64,000 bases of DNA, taken from the NCBI GenBank assembly GCA_900315705.1, contig ONAB01000009.1:1-64000 (forward strand). Reading direction: 5' to 3'. The position numbers and the translations under genes were made by a program. Below the pieces are notes generated by a model, which saw only the letters and a list, made by a program, of their open reading frames with translations, was not told the origin of the DNA and did no database searches. Shown here one piece after another: positions 15,258 through 24,988 of the stretch (position 1 is its first letter; each line of letters begins with the position of its first letter). Origin of the DNA: an uncultured Bacteroidales bacterium. Its GTDB lineage: Bacteria > Bacteroidota > Bacteroidia > Bacteroidales > WCHB1-69.

Positions 15258-17126
15258 TTACTCTATAGTTTTCTTTTTCTTGACGGGCTTCAAAGGCTCG
15301 TTACCAAAGGAGTAACTGACACCCACTAAGGCGTTGATGCCAAAGTTGTTGAAGTTGTAATAGGTGGAGGCGTATTGGCAACCTACATTGTTGACTTCAA
15401 AGAAGGCTGTCAGCTGCTTGGTGATCAGGTACTCGAAACCGAGGCCGAAGTTGAGGATGGGCTTCATCAAACGTTTGCCCTGCGAATCCTTTTGGAGGTC
15501 GTTGATTGCCTCGTAGGTGCGTATGTAGGTGTTACCCAACGAATCCACGGCAGTGACGGGCGACATAGCCCAGCGACCGAAGGCGATGTTGGCGTTGAGG
15601 TTGAAGATGAACTTCTCCTTGAGGATGTACTTGCCGTCGAAGCCGATGCCCCAACTGGGCTTGTACCACGGGTGCTCAATGTTTGTGAAATAGTAGCCCC
15701 AATAATTGGCGTTGAGGTTCAGATACAGGTGGTTGATGGCCTCCCAACTCAGGTTGGCGCACACGTTCAGGGTGCTCCCCTTGTCGGCGTACATTACGTC
15801 GAACTGGTTCTTGAGCAGACTGCGCGTGTCGAGTACATAGAAGGGGTAGTCCTTCACGTACGCGTAACGCGCGGAGATGTGGTAGTTGAGTTTCTTGACG
15901 AGGTTGCCCTTCACACCGCCGTAAATGCTGATCTGGGAGCGGGTGAACTTGAGACTGTCGAGCTGTGGCTTGACGTACGGGTTCTCGTAGAGCAGGTTCT
16001 TCAGGGAGTTGTATTCCGACTTGCCGTCCACGCCCACATAGACGCTCAGGATGCCGCGGATGAGACCCATCTGGAGTTCTGCGATAGGGTAAACGGGACA
16101 TTTGGCCTTGTTTTGGGCCACAATGACCGGCACGCCCACACCCACCAGCAAATGGTACTCCTTGATGGTGAAGTTCATCGTGGGACGGAATTCCACTTTA
16201 TAGCTGTTGTCGAGACGCGGCACCAAACGGCGCTCGCGACTGCCGATAAGCACAGAGTCGCCCCAATGGTTGTGGTAGAAGTCGAAATCAATGTCCAACT
16301 GATAGTGCTGGTAGCCGGAAATCTTCAGGAAGCGGTCGTCGTATGCCATTATGGCGCGCAGACCGACGTTATGCTCCATATCTTTCCAGTAAGTGTGGAT
16401 GAAGTCGTATTTCAACTTCACATCTTCCTTGAACTTCTTGTCCTCGGTAGTGTAGTTGGAGCGGATGCCCACTTCAGCCTTCAGGTGGTGGAAACTGTTG
16501 CGGATGCTATCGCGGTACTCTTTCTCATAGTAGTATTGAGGGATGCCCCAGTTGCGGTTGTAGCCGTACAGGTTGGCCAGCTCGTGGTTGTAGCCGACCG
16601 AAGAGTAGAGAGTCTGGGTCCTGAAGAAACGGTTGAGGAAGAGGAGCAGGCGCGTGTCGCTCGTGGGGGCGTAGGCGTACTGTTTCTGCACTTTCCCGAT
16701 GGGGGCGGCCCAGGAGGAGAAGTGGTGGAAATTCAGCCCGTACGAATATTTCGTGTTCTGGCAGTTGTGCATTGCCAACTCCGCCAACGGGGTGATAGGG
16801 TAGCCGAACCCCACCTTGATGTAGTTGCGGTAAAGCACCTCCTTCACCTCGGGGTCCAGTTTGCTGACCTTGATCTCGGACGGGTTGAAAGTGATCTCCG
16901 GTTTCTGCGGACTGATTTCGTAGGAGTAGGTCACGTGCTCCTGCAGGGTGTCGATGATGACGGCCTGGTCGTTGATCTTGGTGGCATTGCTCAGTTTGGG
17001 CACATATTGGATGAGCAAGTGAGCGGAATCCACTACCTGTGCCTGCAACGCGAGGGAACAGAAAAGGATGCAAGCGACTGCGACAATACGTTTGATGCTA
17101 TACATATTATTATTTGTTGTATTCAT
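15258..17126 (-). CDS. Outer-membrane beta-barrel protein linked to the TPR gene
   Basis: 622 residues with a signal sequence after a polar leader (MNTTNNNMYSIKRIVAVACI...). A 100-residue periplasmic part is followed by many amphipathic strands rich in Tyr, Phe and Asn (for example YSYGLNFHHFSSWAA, YKVEFRPTMNFTIKEYHLLV, FGINALVGVSYSFGN), the pattern of a large outer-membrane barrel. There is no plug or TonB box that I can see. It begins 12 bp after the stop of the 1,000-residue TPR gene, so both form one operon. Exact function unknown; a barrel with a periplasmic TPR partner suggests transport or assembly across the outer membrane. Confidence 0.72.
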   Translation of the reverse strand: MNTTNNNMYSIKRIVAVACILFCSLALQAQVVDSAHLLIQYVPKLSNATKINDQAVIIDTLQEHVTYSYEISPQKPEITFNPSEIKVSKLDPEVKEVLYRNYIKVGFGYPITPLAELAMHNCQNTKYSYGLNFHHFSSWAAPIGKVQKQYAYAPTSDTRLLLFLNRFFRTQTLYSSVGYNHELANLYGYNRNWGIPQYYYEKEYRDSIRNSFHHLKAEVGIRSNYTTEDKKFKEDVKLKYDFIHTYWKDMEHNVGLRAIMAYDDRFLKISGYQHYQLDIDFDFYHNHWGDSVLIGSRERRLVPRLDNSYKVEFRPTMNFTIKEYHLLVGVGVPVIVAQNKAKCPVYPIAELQMGLIRGILSVYVGVDGKSEYNSLKNLLYENPYVKPQLDSLKFTRSQISIYGGVKGNLVKKLNYHISARYAYVKDYPFYVLDTRSLLKNQFDVMYADKGSTLNVCANLSWEAINHLYLNLNANYWGYYFTNIEHPWYKPSWGIGFDGKYILKEKFIFNLNANIAFGRWAMSPVTAVDSLGNTYIRTYEAINDLQKDSQGKRLMKPILNFGLGFEYLITKQLTAFFEVNNVGCQYASTYYNFNNFGINALVGVSYSFGNEPLKPVKKKKTIE

Positions 17127-17138
17127 ATCTCTGTCGTG

Positions 17139-20100
17139 TTATTCGTTTTTGGAATTTTCGGCGGCTTCGAGAGCTTCTACCTCTGCAATCTTTTCTTGGG
17201 CCATCTTCACGAGGTCTTGGCCGTCGTAGTTGTCCACGATGCTCTGGTAGGTGTGCTTGGCCTGGAAATAGTTGCCCTTGGCCTTGTAGAGGTCGCCATA
17301 GAGGATGAAGGTGCGGGCGTACCAATATTCGGAGGAGTAGTTGCTGCCGAGGATGCTCTGGATTTGGTTTTCACAATCCTTGAGTTCGTGATCATAGTTC
17401 AGCGCGATGTCAGCGAGCTGGTAGGCGGCCTCTGCGCAGAGGTCATTGGTGCCCTTGTTGGCCAGGCGGCCGTAGTAACGTTTGGCCTCGCTGATCTGGT
17501 TGAGTTCCTTGGCGGAGTTGCCGGCGATGAGCAGAGCCTCGCTGAGCAGTTCGCCATCGGTCGGGTTGGCCTCGATGATGTTGACAGAGGCGGTGAGCGC
17601 ATTCTGGTACTCTTTCAGGAAGTAGGCGCTGCGCATAGCCCCGTTGTTGGCGTAGAGCACCTCGTCGTCATCGGTGGTGCTTTCGGCCAGCTTGTTGAAA
17701 TAGCGCAGGGCCTTGGCGTACTCTTTCTTGTTGTAGAGAATTGAGGAGGCCTTGTGCAAGGCGGTGATGTTGTAGTCCGTCTTGTAACTCTTGATGATGG
17801 CTTCGTAATCGACGAGTGCGTCGTCATACTGCCGTTGGCCGTATTGGCATTCGGCCTTGTAGAAATGCGCTTTCGCGACAAATGAGCCGTTGGGGAATTG
17901 ACGGAGGTAGTCCTGGCAGGCGCGCACAGCCCCGTCGCAGTCGCCGCGGTTGTATTTGGTCTCGGCGGCCCGGAAGGAGATGGAATCCTGACGGTCGGCG
18001 GAGATGTTCATATTCTTGGTCCGGATATAGTCGAAGAACTCACTGGTGTTGCCCTCTTCGGTGTAGATGGTCTCCAGGTTGGTGAGGGCGTCCTTGGCCT
18101 CTTGCGATCCGGGATAGGTCTCCACCACGTATTTGTAGGTGGAGATGGCCATCGCGGTGTTGCCGCTGTTCATATAGGCCTGTGCCAGACGGGTGTGAGC
18201 TTGGCGCACGTGCTGGCTCTTCGGGTGCTGCTGGATGAAGGCCTTGTAGGCGTAGATGGCCTGGTCGAAATTGTTCTGGGTGTGGTAGGTGACCGCCAGG
18301 TCATAATCGGCATCGTCGCGGTAGGTGGATCTGGGGTAGTTGCTGTTGAGGCGTTCCAGCGCGGCCACCTTCTTGCTGTTGTTCTTCTGATAACCGTAGC
18401 ATTTAGCTAACTGATAGATGGCGTAGTCGGCGTTGGCCTCGCCGAGGTTTTCACACTGGCTGTAATATTTGATGGCGTTCGTAAGATCTTGCTGCATAAA
18501 GTAGCAGTCGCCGAGACGGGCCGTGGCGTCGGCCTGCTTGGCTTTGTCTTCGTTTTTGCCATATTTGGAGATGTAGTTCTTGAAATAGTTGGTGGCGTCG
18601 CGGTAGCGCTTGATTTTCAAGGCTGCATAGCCGAGGGTGTATTGCGAGTTGACGTAGTTCTCGTTGTAGGTGGCGTTGTTCGTCTTCTGGTAGGTCTGCA
18701 GCGTGTAGTAGGCGTCCTGGTACTTCTCGTTCCGGTACTGCGTTTCGCCTTTCCAATAGAGCGCGTTGAGATGAATGTCCTTGTCGATGGGAGCACTCAG
18801 GGTCTTGTCAAGAGTCTGCAGGGCCTCCTTGTAATTGCGGTTGTTGATGAGCTCCAAAGAACGGTAGTAGGTGCAGCGCTGGTAGGCCTTGAGGATGCTC
18901 GGCGACTTGCTGCTCAGCTTCTCGATGGAGTTGATGGCGGCCTGGTAATTCTTGGTGGAAAGATAGAGCTTGGAGAGGTAGGAGGAGACCTCTTCGCTGC
19001 GGGAGGAGTGCGGGTAACGGTTGCTGTACTCCTGCAACGCTTCGATGCCGTTGTTGAACGGACTGGTAGAGGTCTGGCACTGGAGTTTGGCGTAGTTGTA
19101 GAGAGCGTCCTCCTGGATGTCGGCGTTGAAGTCGAGCTTGGATGCCTCCTTGAAGGCCTGGATGGCCAGGTTCTCCTGCTTGTTGCGACGGTAGCAGTCG
19201 CCGATGAGATAGTAGCTGTTCTGGGTCATCGCGTCGGGACGCTTGTCATTGACGCACTTGGAGAAGCAGTTGACGGCATCTTCGTAGCGGGCGTTGCGGT
19301 AGTAGGTGAAGCCGGCGGCGAAATAGTCGTTCCGGTCGAGGAAGATCTTGTCGGAGCCGATGATCTTGTCGAAGTTGTTGGCAGCCACCTCGTACTGGTT
19401 GAGGGCGTATTGGGAAGCGGCCACGCAACGCACCACCTGCAGTTGTGCGGGGTCGTTGTAGTTAGTGACCTTCGGGGCCACCTTCAGCACATTCTCGTAC
19501 TCGCCCTGCTTGAAGTAAATCTGTGTCAGGAAGGCCGGCACCTCTTTACTGTAGTCGGGTTCGTCCTTCAGCAGGAGGAAATCCTCCAGCGCGGCCTCAT
19601 ACTGCCCGTCCTGGTAGGCCATATAGGCCAGATAATAGATGGAACGCAGTTTGTAGGGGCCTGACGACTCGCGGGCCTGCTTGAACAGCGCCTTGGCCTT
19701 GTCGAATTCGTTGATCATAAAGTAGGAGTAGCCCTTCTTGAACTGATACTCGGCCACGTTCTCGGGCTGTATCTCGTTCTCATAGATGAGCTCGTATTGC
19801 GCAAGCACCTTCTTCCACTGCTTGCGACTGAAGTAGTGGCGACCTAAGTAGTAGCGGGCCTCCGGCACGTATGAGTGTACGGGGTATCGGTCGATGAACC
19901 CTTGCAGGAGGTAGGCTGCGTCGGGGTTGTCAAGCTTCTCGGCACAAACACCCTGGTAGAAATAGGAGTTCGTCCTCAAATCCTGCTGCATATCCGTGGT
20001 GTGCTCAAAGACGTATTTGAAATACTGCTGCGCGGAACCATATTTCTCGTTGGAGAAAAGGTCCATTGCCGTCTTGAACTCGTACTGCGGGGATTTGAAA

Positions 20101-20183
20101 TTTTCGGTGCGTTGCGCCTGGATACGGGGAATGAAAATCGTTAAAAGCAAAACTGCCAACAAGCAGGATTTCAATATCTTCAT
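17139..20183 (-). CDS. Large periplasmic TPR-repeat protein
   Basis: 1,014 residues from MKILKSCLLAVLLLTIFIPR (signal peptide), made almost entirely of tetratricopeptide repeats. The A-helix/B-helix pattern recurs throughout, for example SAQQYFKYVFEHTTD, YYLGRHYFSRKQWKKVLAQY, AINSIEKLSSKSP, AISTYKYVVETYPGSQEA and the last copy AKGNYFQAKHTYQSIVDNYD. The repeats resemble TPR_6/BamD-YbgF types used in outer-membrane assembly and in the SprE gliding factor of Bacteroidota. An in-frame ATG further upstream (20225) lies at the promoter (-7 box 20223-20230), so the start at 20183 is preferred. It is first in an operon with the barrel gene at 15258. Confidence 0.82.
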   Translation of the reverse strand: MKILKSCLLAVLLLTIFIPRIQAQRTENFKSPQYEFKTAMDLFSNEKYGSAQQYFKYVFEHTTDMQQDLRTNSYFYQGVCAEKLDNPDAAYLLQGFIDRYPVHSYVPEARYYLGRHYFSRKQWKKVLAQYELIYENEIQPENVAEYQFKKGYSYFMINEFDKAKALFKQARESSGPYKLRSIYYLAYMAYQDGQYEAALEDFLLLKDEPDYSKEVPAFLTQIYFKQGEYENVLKVAPKVTNYNDPAQLQVVRCVAASQYALNQYEVAANNFDKIIGSDKIFLDRNDYFAAGFTYYRNARYEDAVNCFSKCVNDKRPDAMTQNSYYLIGDCYRRNKQENLAIQAFKEASKLDFNADIQEDALYNYAKLQCQTSTSPFNNGIEALQEYSNRYPHSSRSEEVSSYLSKLYLSTKNYQAAINSIEKLSSKSPSILKAYQRCTYYRSLELINNRNYKEALQTLDKTLSAPIDKDIHLNALYWKGETQYRNEKYQDAYYTLQTYQKTNNATYNENYVNSQYTLGYAALKIKRYRDATNYFKNYISKYGKNEDKAKQADATARLGDCYFMQQDLTNAIKYYSQCENLGEANADYAIYQLAKCYGYQKNNSKKVAALERLNSNYPRSTYRDDADYDLAVTYHTQNNFDQAIYAYKAFIQQHPKSQHVRQAHTRLAQAYMNSGNTAMAISTYKYVVETYPGSQEAKDALTNLETIYTEEGNTSEFFDYIRTKNMNISADRQDSISFRAAETKYNRGDCDGAVRACQDYLRQFPNGSFVAKAHFYKAECQYGQRQYDDALVDYEAIIKSYKTDYNITALHKASSILYNKKEYAKALRYFNKLAESTTDDDEVLYANNGAMRSAYFLKEYQNALTASVNIIEANPTDGELLSEALLIAGNSAKELNQISEAKRYYGRLANKGTNDLCAEAAYQLADIALNYDHELKDCENQIQSILGSNYSSEYWYARTFILYGDLYKAKGNYFQAKHTYQSIVDNYDGQDLVKMAQEKIAEVEALEAAENSKNE

Positions 20184-20222
20184 ATAAAAAGCTTTTTTTA
20201 TTCGCAATGGGTAATAAACGGA

Positions 20223-20230
20223 CAAAAATA
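20223..20230 (-). promoter_or_regulatory. -7 box for the TPR-barrel operon
   Basis: TATTTTTG on the minus strand, about 40 bp before the ATG at 20183 and overlapping the longer candidate start. Confidence 0.6.
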
Positions 20231-20322
20231 GAAAAAAATTATGCTTTTATTTTTTCTTCTTCTTTTATTTGTAAACAAGGCAGTTTTAATAAAAAAAGAG
20301 ACTTTTATATGGTTTTTCCGTG

Positions 20323-20350
20323 TTTGAAAAAAGTAAAAACTGTATCTTTG
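20323..20350 (+). promoter_or_regulatory. Promoter of glmS
   Basis: TTTG (20323-20326), 16 bp, TATCTTTG (20343-20350), 54 bp before the start. Confidence 0.7.
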
Positions 20351-20404
20351 CCGCCTCTATGCCGCGTTGATGCGGCAATGTTTTTTTAAGAAAATGATAG
20401 CAAT

Positions 20405-22249
20405 ATGTGTGGAATAGTAGGATACATAGGTCACCGGCAGGCTTCGCCGATACTGCTCAAGGGGCTTACCCGTCTTGAATACCGCGGCTACGACAGCGCC
20501 GGCCTTGCCCTTGTGAACGACAACGGGCAACTCTCCATCTATAAGACCAAGGGCAAGGTCCGGGACCTTGAGGCTCTGGTAGCCGACAAGGACACTTCCG
20601 GCACTGTCGGCATTGCCCATACCCGCTGGGCCACCCACGGCGAGCCCAACGATCGCAACGCCCACCCCCATTGGTCGGAGTCACGCAACCTGGCTCTTAT
20701 CCATAACGGCATCATTGAAAACTACCAGTCTCTCAAGACACAACTGCTTGCGATGGGCTATCATTTCCAGAGTGACACCGACACTGAGGTCATTGTGCAG
20801 CTTATACAATATATTATGGACTCCCACAAGATGTCGGTGGAAGAGGCTGTGCCCCAGGCCCTGAACACGGTCACGGGGGCGTATGCCATCGTTATCATCG
20901 ACAAGGAGCATCCCGATAGGATGATCGCCGCCCGCAAGGGCAGCCCGCTCATCATCGGGGTGGGGAAGGGCGAGTTCCTCGTGGGCTCCGACGCCACCCC
21001 CATCGTGGAGTACACCGACAAGGTGGTCTATCTCGACGAGGAGCAGATTGCCTTTATGCAGCGCGGACAGGATCTGCGCATCGTCAATCTGCGCAATGTG
21101 GAGCAGACCCCTGTGGTGCAGCGCCTGCAAATGGACCTGAGCCAGATTGAGAAGGGCGGCTTCCCGCATTTTATGCTCAAGGAAATCTATGAGCAGCCGC
21201 AGACTCTCCGCACCTCTATGCAGGGTCGGTTGCATCCCGAGACCGGCGAGGTGAAGCTCTCCGGTTTCATCGACCACCGCGACCGGCTGCTCAACGCCCG
21301 CCGCATCATCATCTGCGCCTGCGGCACCTCGTGGCACGCCGGCCTCATTGGCAAGTACATCATCGAGGAGCTCGCCCGCGTCCCCGTGGAGGTGGAGTAC
21401 TCCTCCGAGTTCCGCTACCGCAAGCCCGTGCTCTATCCCGACGATGTGGTAATCCCCATCTCGCAGTCTGGCGAGACTGCCGACACGCTCGCGGCCATTC
21501 AGCTGTCGCGCAGCTCCGGTGCCCTGCTCTTCGGCATCTGCAATGTGGTGGGCTCCTCCATCCCACGCGCCACCCACACCGGCTGCTACACCCACGCTGG
21601 CCCGGAAATCGGCGTGGCCTCCACAAAGGCCTTTACCGCCCAGGTCTCCACCCTCTTCCTCCTCGCCCTCAGCATCGCCCAGGCCAAAGGTACGCTGACC
21701 AGCGAGCAGATGGCGGTTCTGGTGCGTGAATTGCAGCACATCCCCGACAAAATCGCCCGCATCCTGGAACAGGACAAGAAAATCTCCGAAATCGCCAAGG
21801 TCTTCACCTATGCCCGTAACTTCATCTACCTCGGTCGCGGCTACAACTACCCCGTGGCCCTCGAAGGCGCTTTGAAACTCAAGGAGATATCCTACATCCA
21901 CGCGGAAGGCTATCCCGCCGCCGAGATGAAACACGGTCCCATCGCCCTCATTGACGAGGAGATGCCCGTGGTGGTCATCGCCCCCAAGCGCGGCCATTAT
22001 GAGAAAATCCTCAGCAATGTCCAGGAAATCAAGGCGCGCAAGGGACGCATCATCAGCGTCGTCACCGAAGGCGACACCGAGGTGAGCTCCATATCCGACT
22101 ATACTTTCGAGATTCCCGACACCGAGGAGTGCTTCGTGCCCCTGCTGTCGGTCATCCCGCTGCAGCTGCTGGCCTACCACATCGCCATCGCCAAGGGTCG
22201 CGACGTGGACCAGCCTCGCAATCTCGCCAAATCGGTGACCGTCGAATAA
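20405..22249 (+). CDS. glmS: Glutamine--fructose-6-phosphate aminotransferase
   Basis: 614 residues, the usual length. It makes glucosamine-6-phosphate from fructose-6-phosphate and glutamine, the first step to UDP-GlcNAc for peptidoglycan and lipid A. The chain starts MCGIVGYIG, exposing catalytic Cys2 of the N-terminal glutaminase after Met removal. LEYRGYDSAGLAL and HTRWATHGEPNDRNAHPH are typical glutaminase motifs. Two SIS sugar-isomerase domains follow (ICACGTSWHAGLIGKYIIEE near 300 and the FIYLGRGYNYPVALEGALK region near 475). It ends LAKSVTVE as in most GlmS. I see no glmS ribozyme-like leader: the 5' untranslated region is short. Confidence 0.97.
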   Translation: MCGIVGYIGHRQASPILLKGLTRLEYRGYDSAGLALVNDNGQLSIYKTKGKVRDLEALVADKDTSGTVGIAHTRWATHGEPNDRNAHPHWSESRNLALIHNGIIENYQSLKTQLLAMGYHFQSDTDTEVIVQLIQYIMDSHKMSVEEAVPQALNTVTGAYAIVIIDKEHPDRMIAARKGSPLIIGVGKGEFLVGSDATPIVEYTDKVVYLDEEQIAFMQRGQDLRIVNLRNVEQTPVVQRLQMDLSQIEKGGFPHFMLKEIYEQPQTLRTSMQGRLHPETGEVKLSGFIDHRDRLLNARRIIICACGTSWHAGLIGKYIIEELARVPVEVEYSSEFRYRKPVLYPDDVVIPISQSGETADTLAAIQLSRSSGALLFGICNVVGSSIPRATHTGCYTHAGPEIGVASTKAFTAQVSTLFLLALSIAQAKGTLTSEQMAVLVRELQHIPDKIARILEQDKKISEIAKVFTYARNFIYLGRGYNYPVALEGALKLKEISYIHAEGYPAAEMKHGPIALIDEEMPVVVIAPKRGHYEKILSNVQEIKARKGRIISVVTEGDTEVSSISDYTFEIPDTEECFVPLLSVIPLQLLAYHIAIAKGRDVDQPRNLAKSVTVE

Positions 22250-22252
22250 CTC

Positions 22253-22356
22253 TTTTTTACTGGAAAAAAAATAACGATGTCAGGTCATTATCCCCATTTT
22301 TGGGGATAGTGCACGTTATTCTTTTTTTGTTTTTTTGCACGTTCTTCAGTAAAAAA
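22253..22356. repeat. Nested inverted repeat between glmS and feoAB
   Basis: Three nested dyads: TTTTTTACTG (22253-22262) with CAGTAAAAAA (22347-22356); AAAAAAAATAACG (22264-22276) with CGTTATT(C)TTTTTTT (22314-22328); and TATCCCCA (22289-22296) with TGGGGATA (22301-22308). The whole 104 bp can fold as one stepped hairpin. It could be a glmS terminator with processing site, a leader for feoAB, or the remnant of a small inverted-repeat element. Confidence 0.6.
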
Positions 22357-22377
22357 ACGAAGCGAGTTATCTAATCT

Positions 22378-24852
22378 ATGGAAAATCAGAAAGTTACATT
22401 ATCCGAGATGCCCACAGGAAGCAACTGCGTCATCGTCAGGCTCAGTGGTCACGGCGGTTTTCGCCACCGGCTGATGGAATTGGGTTTCGTTAGAGGCGAA
22501 AAAGTGCGTGTGGTGAAGAACGCCCCCTTGCTCGACCCCATAGAGTATGAGATTATGCAGGGACACGTTTCCCTCCGCCGCATTGAGGCGCAGCATATTG
22601 AGGTAGTACCTGTGACTGAGGAGGTTGCGCAAAACTACACCTTCAATGGCACGCTCACCGAAGAGGTGACCCGCATTATGGGCGAGAAGGCCAAAACCAT
22701 CACCGTGGCGCTGGTCGGCAACCCCAACTGCGGCAAGACATCCTTCTTCAACCACGCCACCGGTATGCGCGAGAAGGTGGGCAACTACAGCGGCGTCACC
22801 GTCGATTCCAAACTCGGTGTGTTCAAACATCGTGACTATACCTTCAACTTCGTTGATCTCCCCGGCACCTATTCGCTGACCGAATATTCCCCCGAGGAGC
22901 TGTATGTGCGCAAATATATCTTCGAGAACCACCCCGATGTGGTGCTCAACATCGTGGATGCTTCCAATCTGGAGCGGAATCTCTTCCTCACCACCCAACT
23001 TATCGATATGAACGTGCCGATGGTGATGGGGCTCAATATGTATGACGAGCTGGAAAAAAACGGCGACCAACTGGATATCCAGGCCCTCAGCACAATGTTC
23101 GGATTCCCGATTATCCCCACGGTCTCTTCCAAGGGCAAGGGCATCGACAAAGTGCTCGACAGCATTATCAATGTCTATGAGAACCTCGATGGCGTAACCA
23201 AGCACATCCACATCAACTACGGTGCCGACATCGAGAAGAGCATCGACCTGGTCAAGAACGAGGTGAAGAAAGACAATGTCCTCAGCAGCGAGTTCCCGGC
23301 CCGCTATGTGGCCATCAAGCTGCTGGAGAACGACAAGGTGACCATTGAGGAGGTCTCCAAGTTGCAGAACACCGACAACATCAGGAAAGTCGCGAAGGAG
23401 CAATGCGCCGAGTTGGAACGCACCTACAAGGAGGATGCGGCCACTGTCATTTCGGGGGCCAAGTACGGTTTCATCCGCGGTGCTTTGCAAGAGACCTATA
23501 CAATTGGCAAAGACCGCAGTAAGCAGCGCGCCTATACGGTGGATAATTTGCTGACCAACAGATGGCTGGGATTTCCTATCCTCATCTTCTTCCTCTGGCT
23601 GATGTTCCAGATGACCTTCACCTTGGGGGCTTATCCCCAGCAATGGCTGGAGATGTTCTTCGGCTGGCTGGGAGGAATGTGCGAAATGGTTCTCCCCGAC
23701 GGGATTATCAAGGCTTTGCTGGTGGATGGAGTCATCGCCGGTGTGGGGAGCGTCTTTTCCTTCTTGCCCAACATCTTGATACTCTTTTTCTTTATATCCA
23801 TTTTGGAGGATACGGGCTATATGGCCCGGGCGGCCTTCCTGATGGACAAACTGATGCACAAGATGGGCTTGCACGGCAAGTCGTTCATCCCCTATATCAT
23901 CGGGTTCGGCTGCAGCGTGCCCGCCATTATGGCCACCCGCACGCTGGAAAACCGCAAGGACCGCATCCTGACCATCATCACGGTGCCCTTTATGTCCTGC
24001 TCCGCCCGCATTCCGGTGTATATGCTCCTTATTTCCGCCTTCTTCACCAAGTATAAAGGACTGGTGCTGATGAGCATTTATTTGCTGGGTGTGGTGGCGG
24101 CCATCATCACCTCGTTGATTGTCAAAAAGATATCGTTCAAAAACCAGAGCGACCAGTTCGTGATGGAATTGCCCCCGTATCGTATTCCGACCCTCCGCAA
24201 CGCCCTTGTCCATATGTGGGACAAGAGTGTGCAGTATGTCAAGAAGATGGGTACGGTCATCCTGTTGGCCACGGTCATCATCTGGGTGCTGGAATATTTC
24301 CCGCAGCATAGTGCGCAACTTGACAGCTACACAGCCCGGATGGAGCAGGTGGAGGCCGATCCGACCCTCACTCCTGCCGAGAAGGAGGCCCAGTTGAAGA
24401 CGCTGGAGTTCGACCGCACGGTTTGTCAGAGCGAGAACTCCTATATCGCAAAAATAGGCAAGTTCGTGGCCCCGGTGTTCCGTCCGCTGGGCTTTGACTG
24501 GAAGATGAGCGTTTCGCTGCTCACCGGTGTGGCGGCCAAGGAGATTGTGGTCTCCTCGATGGGCGTACTCTACCACGCTGATCTCAATGCGGACGAGAAC
24601 TCCTCCACGTTGCAAAGCAGTCTGAAAGCGCAGAAATGGACGGAAGGGAAGGAAAAGGGACAGCCGGTGTTCACCCCGCTGGTGGCATACGGCTATATGA
24701 TTTTCATATTGTTGTATTTCCCCTGTGTGGCGGCCCTGTCGGCGGTGTTTCGCGAAGGCGGTCGCAAATGGGGCCTCTTCTCCATCCTTTACAACACTAG
24801 TGTGGCCTGGCTGGCTGCCTTCCTGATACACACAATCGGGATGCTACTTTAA
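22378..24852 (+). CDS. feoB: Fused FeoA-FeoB ferrous iron transporter
   Basis: 824 residues. Residues 1-80 form a FeoA-type SH3-like domain (VTLSEMPTGSNCVIVRLSGH; LMELGFVRGEKVRVVKNAP). A FeoB GTPase follows: G1 GNPNCGKTS at 114-122, the switch-I stretch VGNYSGVTVDSK, G3 DLPGTYSLTEYSPEE and G4-like MGLNMYDE. The membrane part begins near residue 390 with Gate motifs (FIPYIIGFGCSVPAIMATRT; FMSCSARIPVYMLLISAFF; GVAAKEIVVSSMGVLY). It imports Fe(II) across the inner membrane under low oxygen. The FeoA-FeoB fusion is common in Bacteroidota. It has its own terminator at 24898. Confidence 0.96.
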   Translation: MENQKVTLSEMPTGSNCVIVRLSGHGGFRHRLMELGFVRGEKVRVVKNAPLLDPIEYEIMQGHVSLRRIEAQHIEVVPVTEEVAQNYTFNGTLTEEVTRIMGEKAKTITVALVGNPNCGKTSFFNHATGMREKVGNYSGVTVDSKLGVFKHRDYTFNFVDLPGTYSLTEYSPEELYVRKYIFENHPDVVLNIVDASNLERNLFLTTQLIDMNVPMVMGLNMYDELEKNGDQLDIQALSTMFGFPIIPTVSSKGKGIDKVLDSIINVYENLDGVTKHIHINYGADIEKSIDLVKNEVKKDNVLSSEFPARYVAIKLLENDKVTIEEVSKLQNTDNIRKVAKEQCAELERTYKEDAATVISGAKYGFIRGALQETYTIGKDRSKQRAYTVDNLLTNRWLGFPILIFFLWLMFQMTFTLGAYPQQWLEMFFGWLGGMCEMVLPDGIIKALLVDGVIAGVGSVFSFLPNILILFFFISILEDTGYMARAAFLMDKLMHKMGLHGKSFIPYIIGFGCSVPAIMATRTLENRKDRILTIITVPFMSCSARIPVYMLLISAFFTKYKGLVLMSIYLLGVVAAIITSLIVKKISFKNQSDQFVMELPPYRIPTLRNALVHMWDKSVQYVKKMGTVILLATVIIWVLEYFPQHSAQLDSYTARMEQVEADPTLTPAEKEAQLKTLEFDRTVCQSENSYIAKIGKFVAPVFRPLGFDWKMSVSLLTGVAAKEIVVSSMGVLYHADLNADENSSTLQSSLKAQKWTEGKEKGQPVFTPLVAYGYMIFILLYFPCVAALSAVFREGGRKWGLFSILYNTSVAWLAAFLIHTIGMLL

Positions 24853-24897
24853 TATTATGTTGTTGTTTTATATTATATTTTTTCAAGTTTTGGTTGT

Positions 24898-24925
24898 GGG
24901 GCGTCATTTCTGACGCCCCTTTTTT
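24898..24925 (+). terminator. Terminator of feoAB
   Basis: GGGGCGTCA, loop TTTC, TGACGCCCC, six T. Confidence 0.9.
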
Positions 24926-24951
24926 GCTGCCTCTCCAATCCGTAATTTTTT

Positions 24952-24959
24952 TATTTTTG
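24952..24959 (+). promoter_or_regulatory. -7 box for the small barrel gene
   Basis: TATTTTTG, 29 bp before the ATG at 24989. A TTTG sits 25 bp upstream, slightly far for a -33 element. Confidence 0.55.
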
Positions 24960-24988
24960 CCGCCATTATTAACCTAAACTATTTTGTT

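Noticed and set aside
20351-20404. glmS ribozyme or riboswitch in the leader
   Set aside because: The leader is only about 50 bp and shows no ribozyme core.
22399-24831. Very long open frame antisense to feoAB (about 800 codons); similar ones antisense to the RND pump (2727-4673), the barrel-TPR operon (15375-17744) and the beta-galactosidase
   Set aside because: The opposite strand codes for clear, full-length families; the antisense products are rich in His, Arg and Gly with no domains, a by-product of GC-rich third positions.
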